Shown here one piece after another: positions 35,296-44,443 of a stretch of 64,000 bases of DNA. The stretch's first letter is position 1. Every line of letters starts with the position of its first letter. Where the stretch lies: positions 1,426,001 to 1,490,000 of the forward strand of contig NZ_QGMP01000001.1 in NCBI RefSeq assembly GCF_003259185.1, read 5' to 3'. The DNA is from Isoalcanivorax indicus. Lineage in GTDB: Bacteria > Pseudomonadota > Gammaproteobacteria > Pseudomonadales > Alcanivoracaceae. The translations under genes and the position numbers were made by a program. Under the pieces are notes generated by a model. The model made no database searches. It was not told the origin of the DNA and saw only the letters and a program-made list of their open reading frames with translations.

Positions 35296-35317
35296 GATCG
35301 CCCGCGGATCGTTCGGG

Positions 35318-37702
35318 TCAACGTTCGAAGACGGCATCGTACACGGCCTGGTAGTGGCTGGCGAAGTGTACGGTCATCCTGGCGCGCAGATGCTCCGGGA
35401 GTTCGTTGTAGTCTCGCCGGTTGGCTTCCGGCAGCACCAGTTCGCGAATCCCGGCGCGGCGCGCGGCGATCACTTTCTCGCGGATGCCGCCCACCGCCAG
35501 CACCTGTCCGGTCAGGGTCAACTCGCCGGTCATGGCAATCTTGCGTTTGAGCGGGCGATGGCAGGCCAGCGAGATCAGCGCGGTGGCCATGGTCACACCG
35601 GCGCTGGGGCCATCCTTGGGTGTGGCGCCTTCCGGGACATGCAGATGGATGAAGGCATCCTTGAACCAGTCCGGCTTGCCGCCAAAGTCGGTGATATGGC
35701 CGCTGACATAGCTGTACGCGATCTCACTCGATTCGCGCATCACATCTCCGAGCTGTCCGGTCTGGCGGAAACCCCGCGCGTGGGCGTGCACATGGCTCGC
35801 TTCCACCGACAGGGTGGCGCCGCCCAGGGAGGTCCAGGCCAGGCCGGTTACGACGCCCACGCCGCGCTGCGGCGTTTCCGGGCGGAAGTAGGGCATGCCA
35901 AGAAAATCTTCCAGATTCTTGCCGGACACCGAGATGGCCTTGTGCCCATCAAGCAGTTGCACGGCTGCCTTGCGGACGATCTTGTTCAGCTGCTTTTCCA
36001 GGTTGCGGACCCCGGCTTCACGGGCGTAGCCGTCTGCGATCTGGCGCAGGGCCGCGTCCGATATCTTCAGCTGCGACGGTTTGACGCCAGCGCGCTCCAG
36101 CGCTCGTGGCCACAGGTGGTGCCGGGCAATGGTGACTTTTTCATCGGTGATGTAACCCGCCAGGCGGATGACCTCCATGCGGTCCAGCAGCGGGGCGGGA
36201 ATGCTGTCCAGGGTGTTGGCCGTACACACGAACAGGGCGCGCGAGAGGTCCACACGCAGATCCAGATAGTGGTCGAGAAACTGGTTGTTCTGCTCCGGGT
36301 CCAGCACCTCCAGCAACGCCGATGCCGGGTCGCCCTGGAACGACTGACCGAGCTTGTCGATCTCGTCGAGCATGATGACCGGGTTGCTGGTACCGCTGTC
36401 TTTCAGCGCTTGCACCAGCTTGCCGGGCAGGGCGCCGATATAGGTGCGCCGGTGCCCCTTGATTTCGGCTTCGTCGCGCATGCCGCCCAGGCTCAGGCGG
36501 TAAAAGGTGCGCCCCAGGGATTCGGCAATGGCGCGACCGATACTGGTCTTGCCGACGCCGGGTGGGCCGACCAGCAGCACGATGGCGCCACGCATCTCGC
36601 CCCGCATGGCGCCGACAGCGAGGAATTCGATGATGCGGTCCTTGACGTCGTCGAGCCCGGCATGGTGCTGCTCAAGCACCTTGCGCGCGTGCTTCAGATC
36701 CAGATTGTCATCGCTGTAATGGCCCCATGGCACCTGCGTGAGCCAGTCCAGATAATTGCGGGTCACGCCGTACTCCGGCGAGCCGGTCTCCAGCACCGAG
36801 AGCTTGCGCAGTTCGTCATCGAAGCGTCGCTGGACGGCTTCGGGGAGCTGCAGCGTTTCGATACGCGAGCGGAACTCCTCGGCGTCGGCGGTGCGATCGT
36901 CCTTGGCCAGGCCAAGCTCTTTCTGGATCACCTTGAGTTGTTCGCGCAGGAAGAACTGGCGCTGCTGACTGGAGATTTTCTCGTTGACCTGTTCGTTGAT
37001 GCTGCCTTGCAGGCGGGCGACCTCGACTTCCTTTTTCAGCAACACGAGTACCTTCTCCATACGCTTGAGCAGCGGCACGGTATCCAGTACGGCCTGCAGC
37101 TCGTCGCCGCTGGCGGTGGTCAGGGCGGCGGCGAAATCGGTCAGCGGAGACGGTTCGCGCGGGCTGAAATTCTGCAGATAGGCCTTCAACCCCTCGTTAT
37201 ACAGGGGATTCAGCGGCAGCAGCTCCTTGATGGTATTGATGATGGCCAGCGCGTAGGCCTTGATTGCGTCTTCATCGGCATCGCGCGCGTCGGGTTCGGG
37301 GTATTCCACTTCCACCAGAAATGGCGGTTTGCGGCTGAGCCAGCCGGTAATACGGAAGCGGGAGATGCCCTGGACAACCAGTTGCAGGGTGTCGTCCTCG
37401 TTGGCGGCATTGTGCACTCGCACCAGGCAACCGAATTCCGGCAGGGCATCCGGGTCCAGGTGATCACTGGCTTCACTGCCCGTGTAGATCAGGCCAAGGG
37501 CATGGTGCGGTGTCTTGCTGACCCGCTCGACGGTGCTTTGCCAGTGTTCCTGGCTGAACAGCACAGGTTGTACCAGGCCGGGCATGAAGGGCCGTTGTGT
37601 CACAGGCAGCAGGTAGATGCGCTGTGGCCTGGCCTGGTCCGGCAACATCAGCGCATGACCGGTCGTCTCGTGTTCCTGTTGCAGGTCTGAATCGTCTCGC
37701 AT
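35318..37702 (-). CDS. Second ATP-dependent Lon protease (LonA architecture)
   Basis: 794 residues, complete. An N-terminal LON substrate-binding domain (about 25-215, starting RIYLLPVTQRPFMPG) is followed by a coiled-coil (SSQQRQFFLREQLKVIQKEL), an AAA+ module with Walker A GPPGVGKTS near 380 and Walker B VIMLDEID, and an S16 protease domain with Ser near 699 (PKDGPSAG) and Lys near 741 (GGIREKV). It is distinct from the housekeeping lon at the window start: in the protease domain this copy reads VEASHVHAHARGFRQTG where the other reads IEGVSTPGKGLVTMTG. Pseudomonas aeruginosa also has a second Lon-like protease (AsrA, induced by aminoglycoside and heat stress), a plausible counterpart. rluA follows. 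Confidence 0.93.
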   Translation of the reverse strand: MRDDSDLQQEHETTGHALMLPDQARPQRIYLLPVTQRPFMPGLVQPVLFSQEHWQSTVERVSKTPHHALGLIYTGSEASDHLDPDALPEFGCLVRVHNAANEDDTLQLVVQGISRFRITGWLSRKPPFLVEVEYPEPDARDADEDAIKAYALAIINTIKELLPLNPLYNEGLKAYLQNFSPREPSPLTDFAAALTTASGDELQAVLDTVPLLKRMEKVLVLLKKEVEVARLQGSINEQVNEKISSQQRQFFLREQLKVIQKELGLAKDDRTADAEEFRSRIETLQLPEAVQRRFDDELRKLSVLETGSPEYGVTRNYLDWLTQVPWGHYSDDNLDLKHARKVLEQHHAGLDDVKDRIIEFLAVGAMRGEMRGAIVLLVGPPGVGKTSIGRAIAESLGRTFYRLSLGGMRDEAEIKGHRRTYIGALPGKLVQALKDSGTSNPVIMLDEIDKLGQSFQGDPASALLEVLDPEQNNQFLDHYLDLRVDLSRALFVCTANTLDSIPAPLLDRMEVIRLAGYITDEKVTIARHHLWPRALERAGVKPSQLKISDAALRQIADGYAREAGVRNLEKQLNKIVRKAAVQLLDGHKAISVSGKNLEDFLGMPYFRPETPQRGVGVVTGLAWTSLGGATLSVEASHVHAHARGFRQTGQLGDVMRESSEIAYSYVSGHITDFGGKPDWFKDAFIHLHVPEGATPKDGPSAGVTMATALISLACHRPLKRKIAMTGELTLTGQVLAVGGIREKVIAARRAGIRELVLPEANRRDYNELPEHLRARMTVHFASHYQAVYDAVFER

Positions 37703-37756
37703 GCTCGCAATCCCTGAGGGTCCAGTCCTGCAAAGATGGCGATGCGTGCGGGAAAT

Positions 37757-38386
37757 TCAAGAGGCGTCGATGATCAGCAGGTCGGCGCTGGCCGGTTTCG
37801 GGTGCGCGGTCCGGTACTCGTGTATCTCGCCGGCGAAGGCCTCGGCGCATTGCTCGGCCAGTGCGTAGAAGGGCGCGCGGCCGGGGTCGGCAATGATAAT
37901 GCGCTGGACGCCGGCCTTGCGGGCACGGCGGATCATCTTGAACAGCACGGGTGTCAGTTCATCCCAGAAGCAGACATCGGCCCCCACCAGGGTGTGTACA
38001 CCCTCGAAATCACGCCTGGTCATTTTCTCGAAACGGCGCTGCATCGGTGTCACCTCGACGCCGTTGAGGTCGGCGTGCAGGGCCAGATAAGGCAATACGT
38101 CGGCATCGGCGTCCACGCCAGTGACCTTCAGCCCGAGCTTCTTTGCCGCATAGATGCCGAGAATGCCCCAGCCGCAACCGATATCCATCAGGTGGCTGCC
38201 CTGGGGCGGGCGCTGACGGCGCAAATAGTCCATGACCACGAAACTGGAGTTCCAGACCTTGTGGCCATGGATCGACGGCGCATGCGCTTCGCGCTTGAGG
38301 CGGCGGATCTCCGGGTGGCTGTTCTTGAGGATGGTGAGGCTGCGGGTGCGGATCAATTTCTCGCTGGTCTTGCTGCTGGCCGCCAT
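37757..38386 (-). CDS. Class I SAM-dependent methyltransferase
   Basis: 209 residues. The SAM-binding motif I is LMDIGCGWGILGIYAAKKLG and the acidic strand end is VTGVDADA. The later segment HTLVGADVCFWDELTPVLF holds the substrate-side motif. It resembles small protein-methyltransferase families (Methyltransf_16/METTL-like), but the substrate is unknown. The ATG at 38386 has AGAGGGG 5 bases upstream; a frame extension of 21 residues is not supported. It is 54 bases upstream of the second lon on the same strand. Confidence 0.8.
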   Translation of the reverse strand: MAASSKTSEKLIRTRSLTILKNSHPEIRRLKREAHAPSIHGHKVWNSSFVVMDYLRRQRPPQGSHLMDIGCGWGILGIYAAKKLGLKVTGVDADADVLPYLALHADLNGVEVTPMQRRFEKMTRRDFEGVHTLVGADVCFWDELTPVLFKMIRRARKAGVQRIIIADPGRAPFYALAEQCAEAFAGEIHEYRTAHPKPASADLLIIDAS

Positions 38387-38499
38387 GCGGACCCCTCTGC
38401 GGATGGGCGGAAAGCATAAAACCTTACGAAGTCGTTGCGGATTGTTCAACAGTGAATCTGCCCTGCACCCACCGACTTGGCTAGAATGCAGGCAAAATA

Positions 38500-39801
38500 A
38501 TGAAGATGGAGTCCCCGTTGGCGGACAACAATCGCACTATCAGGAGCAATCTCGGACGTTCAGCCGTCCTCGGCGGTCGTGCGCTGGGTGGGCTGATCAG
38601 TGGTCGCGGGCGCTACCTGCGTGCCTTGACCACCTTCGCTGAAGTACTGGCGATCTACGGACGCATGAAAACCAGCCAGGCACGGACGCTGGAGCAGGCG
38701 CACCGTGATGCGGCCGAGCGGGTCGCACGCCTGTGCCGGCGTAATGGTGCCACCTGGGTCAAGGCTGCCCAGTTTCTGAGCTGTCGACCCGATATATTGC
38801 CGCAGGCGTACATCGATGCCCTGGCACCGCTGCAGAATGATGCCCAGGTGGTGCATTTTGATCAGCTCAAGCCCGCGCTGGTCAGTACCTGGGGGGAGGA
38901 CTGGACGCGCCATTTCGAGGCGTTTGATCTGGTGCCGGTGGCCACGGCCTCTATCGCCCAGGTGCATCGCGCCAGGCTGACCTCGGGGGAAGAGGTGGCG
39001 GTCAAGGTGCGTTTGCCGGACGTCGCGGCGCAATTCGATCAGGATGCCAGCCTGTTTCGCCTGCTGGCACGGTTGATAGCGCCACTGGTGCGCGAGCTGG
39101 ATATCATCCAGATCACCGAACAATTGCTGACGATGACCGCCACGGAACTGGATTTTCGCAACGAAGCCGAGAATCTGCGCCGTTTCGCCAGATTGCCGCA
39201 CCCGCCGGGTATTCAGGTTCCCCGGCTGTATGACGCCCTGTCAGGCGAGGCCACGCTGGTGACAGGCTGGGTGCACGGGCAGCGCCTGCGCGATCATCTG
39301 GCGCAGCATCCCGATCAGGCCGCTTCGCTGCTGGGCCGTCTGGTGGGCAGCTACCTGCAACAGGTGACCCGCTTTGGTCTTTATCAGGCCGATCCGCATC
39401 CCGGTAATTTTCTGGTGGACGAGCAGGGCACCATCACGATTCTGGATTATGGCGTGGTCGGGCGCTTGACGCCGGATGAGGTGCGCCGTTACTCCCGTTT
39501 GTTGTACGGCCTGCTGGGCTTCGAGGGCGAGGTTGATATGGCGGCGCTGTTTCGCGAGGCCGGATTTGTCGGCGGTGATACCGAAACTCTGGAACAGCTC
39601 TCAAGCTATGTGCTGACGGATCAGCTCAATCGCGAGCATCCGGTGCAGGCGCTGCAATCCTTGCAAGATGCACTGCGGGCGCAGCGCATCCAGATTCCGG
39701 ATTCCTATATCGGCATTTCCCGCGTGCTCATTACGCTGGGCGGGCTGATGATGGCCTATGGGGTGCCGTTCGACTGGACGCCGCCGGAGCGGCGCCGCTG
39801 A
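38500..39801 (+). CDS. ABC1/AarF-family atypical kinase, paralogue 2 (KxGQ altered)
   Basis: 433 residues without clear membrane helices. Family features are ASIAQVHRA, VAVKVRLPDVAAQF, LYQADPHPGNFLVDE and ILDYGVVGRL. The usual N-terminal KxGQ motif reads KAAQ (WVKAAQFLSCRPDILP), so the conserved glycine is replaced. Start: ATG 38500 is listed; TTG 38518 has GGAG 6 bases upstream, and a TAGAAT -10-like box at 38482-38487 lies so near that the TTG may be the true start. The gene stands alone between divergent and convergent neighbours. Confidence 0.85.
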   Translation: MKMESPLADNNRTIRSNLGRSAVLGGRALGGLISGRGRYLRALTTFAEVLAIYGRMKTSQARTLEQAHRDAAERVARLCRRNGATWVKAAQFLSCRPDILPQAYIDALAPLQNDAQVVHFDQLKPALVSTWGEDWTRHFEAFDLVPVATASIAQVHRARLTSGEEVAVKVRLPDVAAQFDQDASLFRLLARLIAPLVRELDIIQITEQLLTMTATELDFRNEAENLRRFARLPHPPGIQVPRLYDALSGEATLVTGWVHGQRLRDHLAQHPDQAASLLGRLVGSYLQQVTRFGLYQADPHPGNFLVDEQGTITILDYGVVGRLTPDEVRRYSRLLYGLLGFEGEVDMAALFREAGFVGGDTETLEQLSSYVLTDQLNREHPVQALQSLQDALRAQRIQIPDSYIGISRVLITLGGLMMAYGVPFDWTPPERRR

Positions 39802-39819
39802 CCGTCCGGCGACAACCGA

Positions 39820-41184
39820 TCAGCGCAACAGCTGTGCCCAGAGGTCATGTTCGTCACTGTCACTGACGCGGGCCTTGACCCGTTGCCCCGGGCGCAGGTC
39901 CACGGCGCCATCGAGATAGACCAGGCCGTCGATCTCGGGGGCGTCGGCCCGCGAGCGGCCCACGGCGCCGTCCTCGGTCACCTCGTCGATCAGTACCTCG
40001 ATCTCCTGGCCGACTTTGCGTGCCAGCCGTCGCTGGCTGATGCGCGCCTGCACGTTCATGAAACGCTCCTGGCGTTCGGCAGCGACCTCTTCGGGGACGT
40101 GGTCGGGCAGGGCGTTGGCCGGGGCGCCGTCCACGGGCGAGTAGGTGAAGCAGCCCACCCGGTCCAGTTCGGCTTCTTCCAGCCAGTCCAGCAGCATTTC
40201 AAAGTCGTCATCGGTTTCGCCGGGAAAGCCGGTGATAAAGGTGCTGCGCAGGGTGATATCCGGGCAGATCTCGCGCCAGCGGCGAATGCGCTCCAGCGTA
40301 TTTTCAGCATGGGCCGGGCGCTTCATGGCCTTGAGCACGCGCGGGCTGGCGTGCTGAAACGGGATATCCAGATAGGGCAGGATACGGCCTTCGGCCATCA
40401 GCGGGATGATGTCATCCACGTGGGGATAGGGATAGACGTAATGCAGACGCACCCAGACGCCCATCTGCCCCAGGGCCTGACATAGTTCGAGCATGCGCGC
40501 TTTCACCGGCATGCCCTGCCAGAAACCGGTGCGGTATTTCAGGTCAACGCCGTAAGCGCTGGTGTCCTGGGAAATCACCAGCAACTCCTGTACGCCGGCC
40601 TTGACCAGCCGCTCGGCTTCGTCGAGTACATCGCCCACCGGACGGCTGACCAGCTTGCCGCGCATGCTGGGAATGATGCAGAAGCTGCAGCTGTGGTTGC
40701 AGCCCTCGGAAATCTTCAGATAGGCGTAATGGCGCGGTGTCAGGCGGATACCCTGCGGCGGCACAAGATCCAGGAACGGGTTGTGATCGGCGCGTGGCGG
40801 CACGACCTGATGCACGGCATTGACCACCTGTTCGTACTGCTGGGGGCCGGTGACCGACAGTACCTGCGGGTGCACCTTGCGGATGTTGTCTTCTTCCACG
40901 CCCATGCAGCCGGTGACAATCACCTTGCCGTTTTCGCTGATGGCTTCGCCAATGGCTTCCAGGGATTCCGCCTTGGCGGCATCAATAAAGCCGCAAGTGT
41001 TGACCACCACCACATCGGCATCCTCATAGGTGGGCACCACCTCATAACCTTCGGTGCGCAGCTGAGTCAGGATGCGTTCGGAATCCACCAGTGCCTTCGG
41101 GCAGCCCAGGCTGATAAAGCCGACTTTGCCGGGGGGCGGGTGACCGGGGGCCTTGTTATCGGGGTGGCTGCTGTGGCTGGACAT
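39820..41184 (-). CDS. rimO: Ribosomal protein S12 methylthiotransferase RimO
   Basis: 454 residues. The N-terminal UPF0004 domain has three cluster cysteines ([26 protein letters not shown]). The radical-SAM CxxxCxxC is [13 protein letters not shown], and a C-terminal TRAM domain follows. It adds a methylthio group to an aspartate of ribosomal protein S12. CAGGAG 7 bases before the ATG at 41184 fixes the start. Convergent with the ABC1 gene at 38500. Confidence 0.96.
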   Translation of the reverse strand: MSSHSSHPDNKAPGHPPPGKVGFISLGCPKALVDSERILTQLRTEGYEVVPTYEDADVVVVNTCGFIDAAKAESLEAIGEAISENGKVIVTGCMGVEEDNIRKVHPQVLSVTGPQQYEQVVNAVHQVVPPRADHNPFLDLVPPQGIRLTPRHYAYLKISEGCNHSCSFCIIPSMRGKLVSRPVGDVLDEAERLVKAGVQELLVISQDTSAYGVDLKYRTGFWQGMPVKARMLELCQALGQMGVWVRLHYVYPYPHVDDIIPLMAEGRILPYLDIPFQHASPRVLKAMKRPAHAENTLERIRRWREICPDITLRSTFITGFPGETDDDFEMLLDWLEEAELDRVGCFTYSPVDGAPANALPDHVPEEVAAERQERFMNVQARISQRRLARKVGQEIEVLIDEVTEDGAVGRSRADAPEIDGLVYLDGAVDLRPGQRVKARVSDSDEHDLWAQLLR

Positions 41185-41212
41185 CGGGGGCTCCTGTGGC
41201 GAGGGCGCGATT

Positions 41213-41785
41213 CTACAGCGCGTCACCGGTGAGTGGCCAGTGGGCCACAGCCCGGTAAACCGGTGCGTCGGGCTGTGCTGCGGAGGGTGGCAGGCTCTGG
41301 TACAGGATCAAGGTGTCTGCGTGCAGGGCGCCCGTGAACCGGTCGGTGGCCGGGGAAGGCGGAGCCAGGTCATGTGACCGGTCGTGTGCCAGGTCGCGTG
41401 CAAGGGTGATATGGGGCCGGAATGGCCGGGTTTCCACGGCCAGCCCCAGATGCTGGCAGCCTTCGGCGAGCTGTGCCCGCAGGGCTGTCAGGGCCGACGG
41501 GGCGTCACCCTCGGCGGCCAGAAAGTGACCCCGGCGGTCGGGGAAGCGGCCCGCCCGGGTGATCGGCAGGGTCTGCGGTGGATGCTGTTCGCTGATCTGC
41601 TGGCACAGGGCCATGAGGGCAGCCTGTGCGGCGGTGGGCAGATCGCCCAGGAAAACCAGGGTCAGATGCCAGTTCCCTTCGGGGACCCAGCGCGCCGGGA
41701 TGCCAGCGTGCTGCCAACGCTGAACCTGCTGGCGCAGTGCCGTGACCAGCCGGGGATCCGGCGGCAAGCCAAGAAAGCAGCGCAT
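41213..41785 (-). CDS. thpR: RNA 2',3'-cyclic phosphodiesterase ThpR
   Basis: 190 residues of the 2H phosphoesterase family. The two HxTx motifs are [10 protein letters not shown] and [10 protein letters not shown], spaced by about 80 residues. It hydrolyses 2',3'-cyclic phosphate ends of RNA. GAGGAGG 6 bases upstream supports the ATG at 41785. A terminator for the upstream tRNA-Pro gene lies between that gene and this start. Confidence 0.92.
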   Translation of the reverse strand: MRCFLGLPPDPRLVTALRQQVQRWQHAGIPARWVPEGNWHLTLVFLGDLPTAAQAALMALCQQISEQHPPQTLPITRAGRFPDRRGHFLAAEGDAPSALTALRAQLAEGCQHLGLAVETRPFRPHITLARDLAHDRSHDLAPPSPATDRFTGALHADTLILYQSLPPSAAQPDAPVYRAVAHWPLTGDAL

Positions 41786-41811
41786 CGGGACCTCCTCGGG
41801 CATGCCCGCAA

Positions 41812-41840
41812 CGAAAAAAGCCGCGACAGGTCGCGGCTTT
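41812..41840 (-). terminator. Rho-independent terminator of tRNA-Pro
   Basis: On the - strand AAAGCCGCGAC pairs with GTCGCGGCTTT (positions 41840-41830 and 41827-41817), followed by a run of T (41819-41814). It separates tRNA-Pro from thpR. Confidence 0.9.
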
Positions 41841-41880
41841 CCGTGTTACCCGCCCCGGGACGGCGTGGCAACCTTGCATC

Positions 41881-41957
41881 TGGTCGGAGTAGCAGGATTT
41901 GAACCTGCGACCCCTACGTCCCGAACGTAGTGCTCTACCAGGCTGAGCTATACTCCG
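41881..41957 (-). tRNA. tRNA-Pro (CGG)
   Basis: 77 nt with encoded CCA. Acceptor CGGAGTA pairs with TACTCCG, discriminator A. Anticodon loop TTCGGGA gives anticodon CGG (41921-41923). T-arm GCAGG-TTCAAAT-CCTGC. Its own promoter and terminator flank it. Confidence 0.97.
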
Positions 41958-41968
41958 AAGCGGCGTGC

Positions 41969-41997
41969 ATTCTAACAATATTTTTCCGGAATGCCAG
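41969..41997 (-). promoter_or_regulatory. Promoter of tRNA-Pro
   Basis: On the - strand CTGGCA (41997-41992) and TAGAAT (41974-41969) are 17 bases apart, followed by a GC-rich discriminator (GCACGCCGC), the form expected for a stringently controlled stable-RNA promoter. Confidence 0.75.
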
Positions 41998-42065
41998 CCC
42001 TTGGCGCGTTTGTCTGATTTATGAGCAGTCGCCCGGCCTCGGTGGCTGAGGCATAATCCGCGCCC

Positions 42066-43211
42066 ATGACTGAAGCCCTGACAGCATTTTCTCACCCGCT
42101 TGCCCGCCTTGTTCTGCATCGCTACCCGAAGCGGCGCGGCGAACGCCTGCGTGCCTGGGAAGGCGCCGACCTCTATCTGCTGGATCTGTGGCTGGAGCAC
42201 GCGCTGGGCGGTGATCCGGACGCGCCTGCGCCCGGAGCGCCGCTGCTGCTCAACGACACCTGTGGCGCCCTGGCGCTGGCCCTGCACGCGGCGGCGCCGG
42301 TGAGCAGCGGTGATGATGCCCTGGCGCGCGCAGCCTGGTGGGCGAACGCGGCAGATAACGGCCTGCCGGTGCAGGAGGCGGCCTGGTGCTGGCCTCTGGC
42401 GCCCTGGCCACAGGCGCCGTCGCGGGTGCTGGTGCGCGTGCCCAAGGAAATGGCACTGCTGGAACAGCAGTTGAGTCGTCTGGGGGCATTGCCGCCGGGA
42501 ACGCCGGTGCATCTGGCCTGGATGGACAAACACCTGCCCGGCAACCTGTTGGCCCGGGTCCGGCATTATCTGGGCGACGTCGCGTTGCTGCGCGGACGAC
42601 ACAAGGCGCATGGGCTGACGGCCACGGTGCCGCAGCAGGTGCCGGCGGCGCCGTATCCGACCTCCGTGGTGGTGCCGGAGCAGGGCTGGGAGCTGGTGGT
42701 GCATGCGGGCGTCTTTGCCCAGCAGCAACTGGATATCGGTGCGCGGCTGTTCATGGACACCGTGCCGCAGGGTGTGGCGGGGCCGGTGGCCGATCTGGGC
42801 TGTGGCAACGGCGTGATGGGCATGGTGGCGGCGCAACGTAACCCCGGCGTGCCGGTGACCTTCTGCGATGTTTCATGGCTGGCGTTGCAGAGTGCGCGCG
42901 AGAACATGGCGCGCTGGCTGCCGCAGGCGCCGGCAGCGTTTCATCTGGGGAACGGTCTGGAAGGGCTGGAGGCGCGCTTCGGCCTGATCCTGTTGAACCC
43001 GCCGTTTCATCGCGGGCATGCAGTGGACGACAGCGTTGCCCGGATGCTGTTCGGGCAGGCGGCGAAGCGGCTGCTGCCAGGCGGGGTGTTACAGGTGATC
43101 GGTAATCGCCACCTGCGCTACGACCTGCTGCTGAAACGCCATTTCGCGTCGGTCACGCAGGTGGGCGGCGATCGCAAATTCGTGGTGCTGGCGGCGAGGG
43201 AGCCGCGTTGA
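42066..43211 (+). CDS. rlmG: rRNA (guanine-N2)-methyltransferase, RlmG/RsmC family
   Basis: 381 residues. It has the two-domain layout of RlmG and RsmC: a degenerate N-terminal copy and a C-terminal catalytic methyltransferase with ADLGCGNGVMGMVAAQ and the N2-guanine signature LLNPPFHRG. Length favours RlmG (about 378; 23S rRNA m2G1835) over RsmC (about 343; 16S m2G1207). It stands alone, convergent with mtnC with 3 bases between stops. Confidence 0.83.
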   Translation: MTEALTAFSHPLARLVLHRYPKRRGERLRAWEGADLYLLDLWLEHALGGDPDAPAPGAPLLLNDTCGALALALHAAAPVSSGDDALARAAWWANAADNGLPVQEAAWCWPLAPWPQAPSRVLVRVPKEMALLEQQLSRLGALPPGTPVHLAWMDKHLPGNLLARVRHYLGDVALLRGRHKAHGLTATVPQQVPAAPYPTSVVVPEQGWELVVHAGVFAQQQLDIGARLFMDTVPQGVAGPVADLGCGNGVMGMVAAQRNPGVPVTFCDVSWLALQSARENMARWLPQAPAAFHLGNGLEGLEARFGLILLNPPFHRGHAVDDSVARMLFGQAAKRLLPGGVLQVIGNRHLRYDLLLKRHFASVTQVGGDRKFVVLAAREPR

Positions 43212-43214
43212 ACT

Positions 43215-43901
43215 TCAGATGCGTTGTGGCTCGATAGCATTGAAGTCAGTCACACGGGGGTGATCGCAGGGCGGGGCGCTGCCATCGCGGTCCAGCAGGG
43301 TGGTGTGCAGCCCGGCCTCCCGTGCGGCGTCCAGCTCGGCGGGAATGTCCGAGAGGAACAGGATCAGCTCGGCCGGAATGCCAATCTCTTCGGCAATCTT
43401 GCGGTAGCTGTCGGCACTCTGCTTGGGTCCGGTCGTGGTATCGAAATAGCCCGTAAACAGCGGGGTCAGGTCTCCCGTTTCACTGTAACCGAAGAACAGC
43501 TTCTGCGCGGCCACCGAGCCGGACGAATAGACGTACAGCGCCAGGCCACTGTCGTGCCAGCGGCGCAGGCAATCCGCCACGTCGGGGTACACGTGGGCGC
43601 GGTAAGCGCCTTCCTCGTAACCGCGTTTCCAGATCATCCCTTGCAGCGCTTTCAGGGGCGTGGCCTTGCGGTCTTCACGAATCCATTGCTGCAGTATGCC
43701 GTTGGCCGTGGCCGCGTCGTTGATCGCCTCGCCCGTCTCCGCCGCCAGGGCGCGGATCTGCACCTGCACCGCCTTGTCCTGCCAGTGCCGGGCGAGAAAA
43801 TCCGGCATGGCCCGGGCGGCATGGGGGAACAGCACCTCCTTGACGAAGGTGATGCTGCTGGTGGTGCCCTCAATGTCGGTGACAATCGCGCGGATACTCA
43901 A
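43215..43901 (-). CDS. mtnC: Enolase-phosphatase MtnC
   Basis: 228 residues of the HAD family: nucleophile motif TDIEGTTSSITFV, then YVYSSGSVAAQKL and LFLSDIPAELDAAREAGL. It enolises and dephosphorylates 2,3-diketo-5-methylthiopentyl-1-phosphate in methionine salvage. The start is a TTG (43901) overlapping the mtnD stop in TTGA; the frame upstream of it is a shadow over mtnD. It is the last gene of mtnA-B-D-C. Confidence 0.94.
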   Translation of the reverse strand: MSIRAIVTDIEGTTSSITFVKEVLFPHAARAMPDFLARHWQDKAVQVQIRALAAETGEAINDAATANGILQQWIREDRKATPLKALQGMIWKRGYEEGAYRAHVYPDVADCLRRWHDSGLALYVYSSGSVAAQKLFFGYSETGDLTPLFTGYFDTTTGPKQSADSYRKIAEEIGIPAELILFLSDIPAELDAAREAGLHTTLLDRDGSAPPCDHPRVTDFNAIEPQRI

Positions 43902-44443
43902 TTGTCCAGCCTCGGGAAACGGCTGGCGATGTCGCTGCCGGTGAAGTTGGCGACCCAGCCTTCCGGGTTGTTGAACAGGCGGATGGCGATGAAGTAGGGG
44001 TTCGGGCCCATGTCGAACCAGTGCGGCGTGTTGGCGGGCACGGAAATCAGATCGCCTTGCTCGCACAGCACTTCGTAAACGTGATCACCGATATGCAGGC
44101 TGAAAAGCCCGGCGCCGCCGACGAAGAAGCGCACCTCATCCTCACTGTGGCGATGTTCGTCGAGAAATTTGGTGCGCAGGGCGGCCTTGTCCGGATGATC
44201 CGGGTTCAGGCTGACCACATCGACGGTCTGGTAGCCCTGTTCGGTGATAAGCCGGTCGATATCATCACGATAGGCCTCGATCACTTCCTCCTGGCTGGCG
44301 CCCGGTTTGACCGGCGCGCTGGCTTGCCAACGCTCGAAGCGGACACCGGCGTCGGCCAGGAGACGGGCGATGGTGTCGTGGTCCTGTGTGTCCTGTACCG
44401 GCTCGTCCGGTCGGGTATCGGCGTAGACGCGAAGCTGGCTCAT
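43898..44443 (-). CDS. mtnD: Acireductone dioxygenase MtnD
   Basis: 181-residue cupin. Metal ligands lie in EHRHSEDEVRFFVGGAG (HxHxxxxE) and in TPHWFDMG. Depending on whether Fe or Ni is bound, it yields the methionine precursor 4-methylthio-2-oxobutanoate or an off-pathway product with CO. It overlaps mtnB and mtnC by 4 bases each. Confidence 0.96.
   Translation of the reverse strand: MSQLRVYADTRPDEPVQDTQDHDTIARLLADAGVRFERWQASAPVKPGASQEEVIEAYRDDIDRLITEQGYQTVDVVSLNPDHPDKAALRTKFLDEHRHSEDEVRFFVGGAGLFSLHIGDHVYEVLCEQGDLISVPANTPHWFDMGPNPYFIAIRLFNNPEGWVANFTGSDIASRFPRLDN

Noticed and set aside
35294-37690. A 798-codon open frame on the + strand opposite the second lon
   Set aside because: Antisense shadow of a gene with clear Lon domains; no motif and no start signal.
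38500-39801. Pseudogene status for the second ABC1 gene because of the altered KxGQ
   Set aside because: The frame is intact over 433 residues with all other family motifs, so divergence rather than decay is more likely.
41881-41957. tRNA-Pro as an integration site for a genomic island
   Set aside because: The neighbours rimO, thpR and rlmG are core genes and no integrase or duplicated tRNA end is visible.
41505-42836. A 443-codon - strand frame across thpR, tRNA-Pro and rlmG
   Set aside because: It contains the tRNA-Pro gene and its promoter and terminator, so it cannot be a single coding gene.
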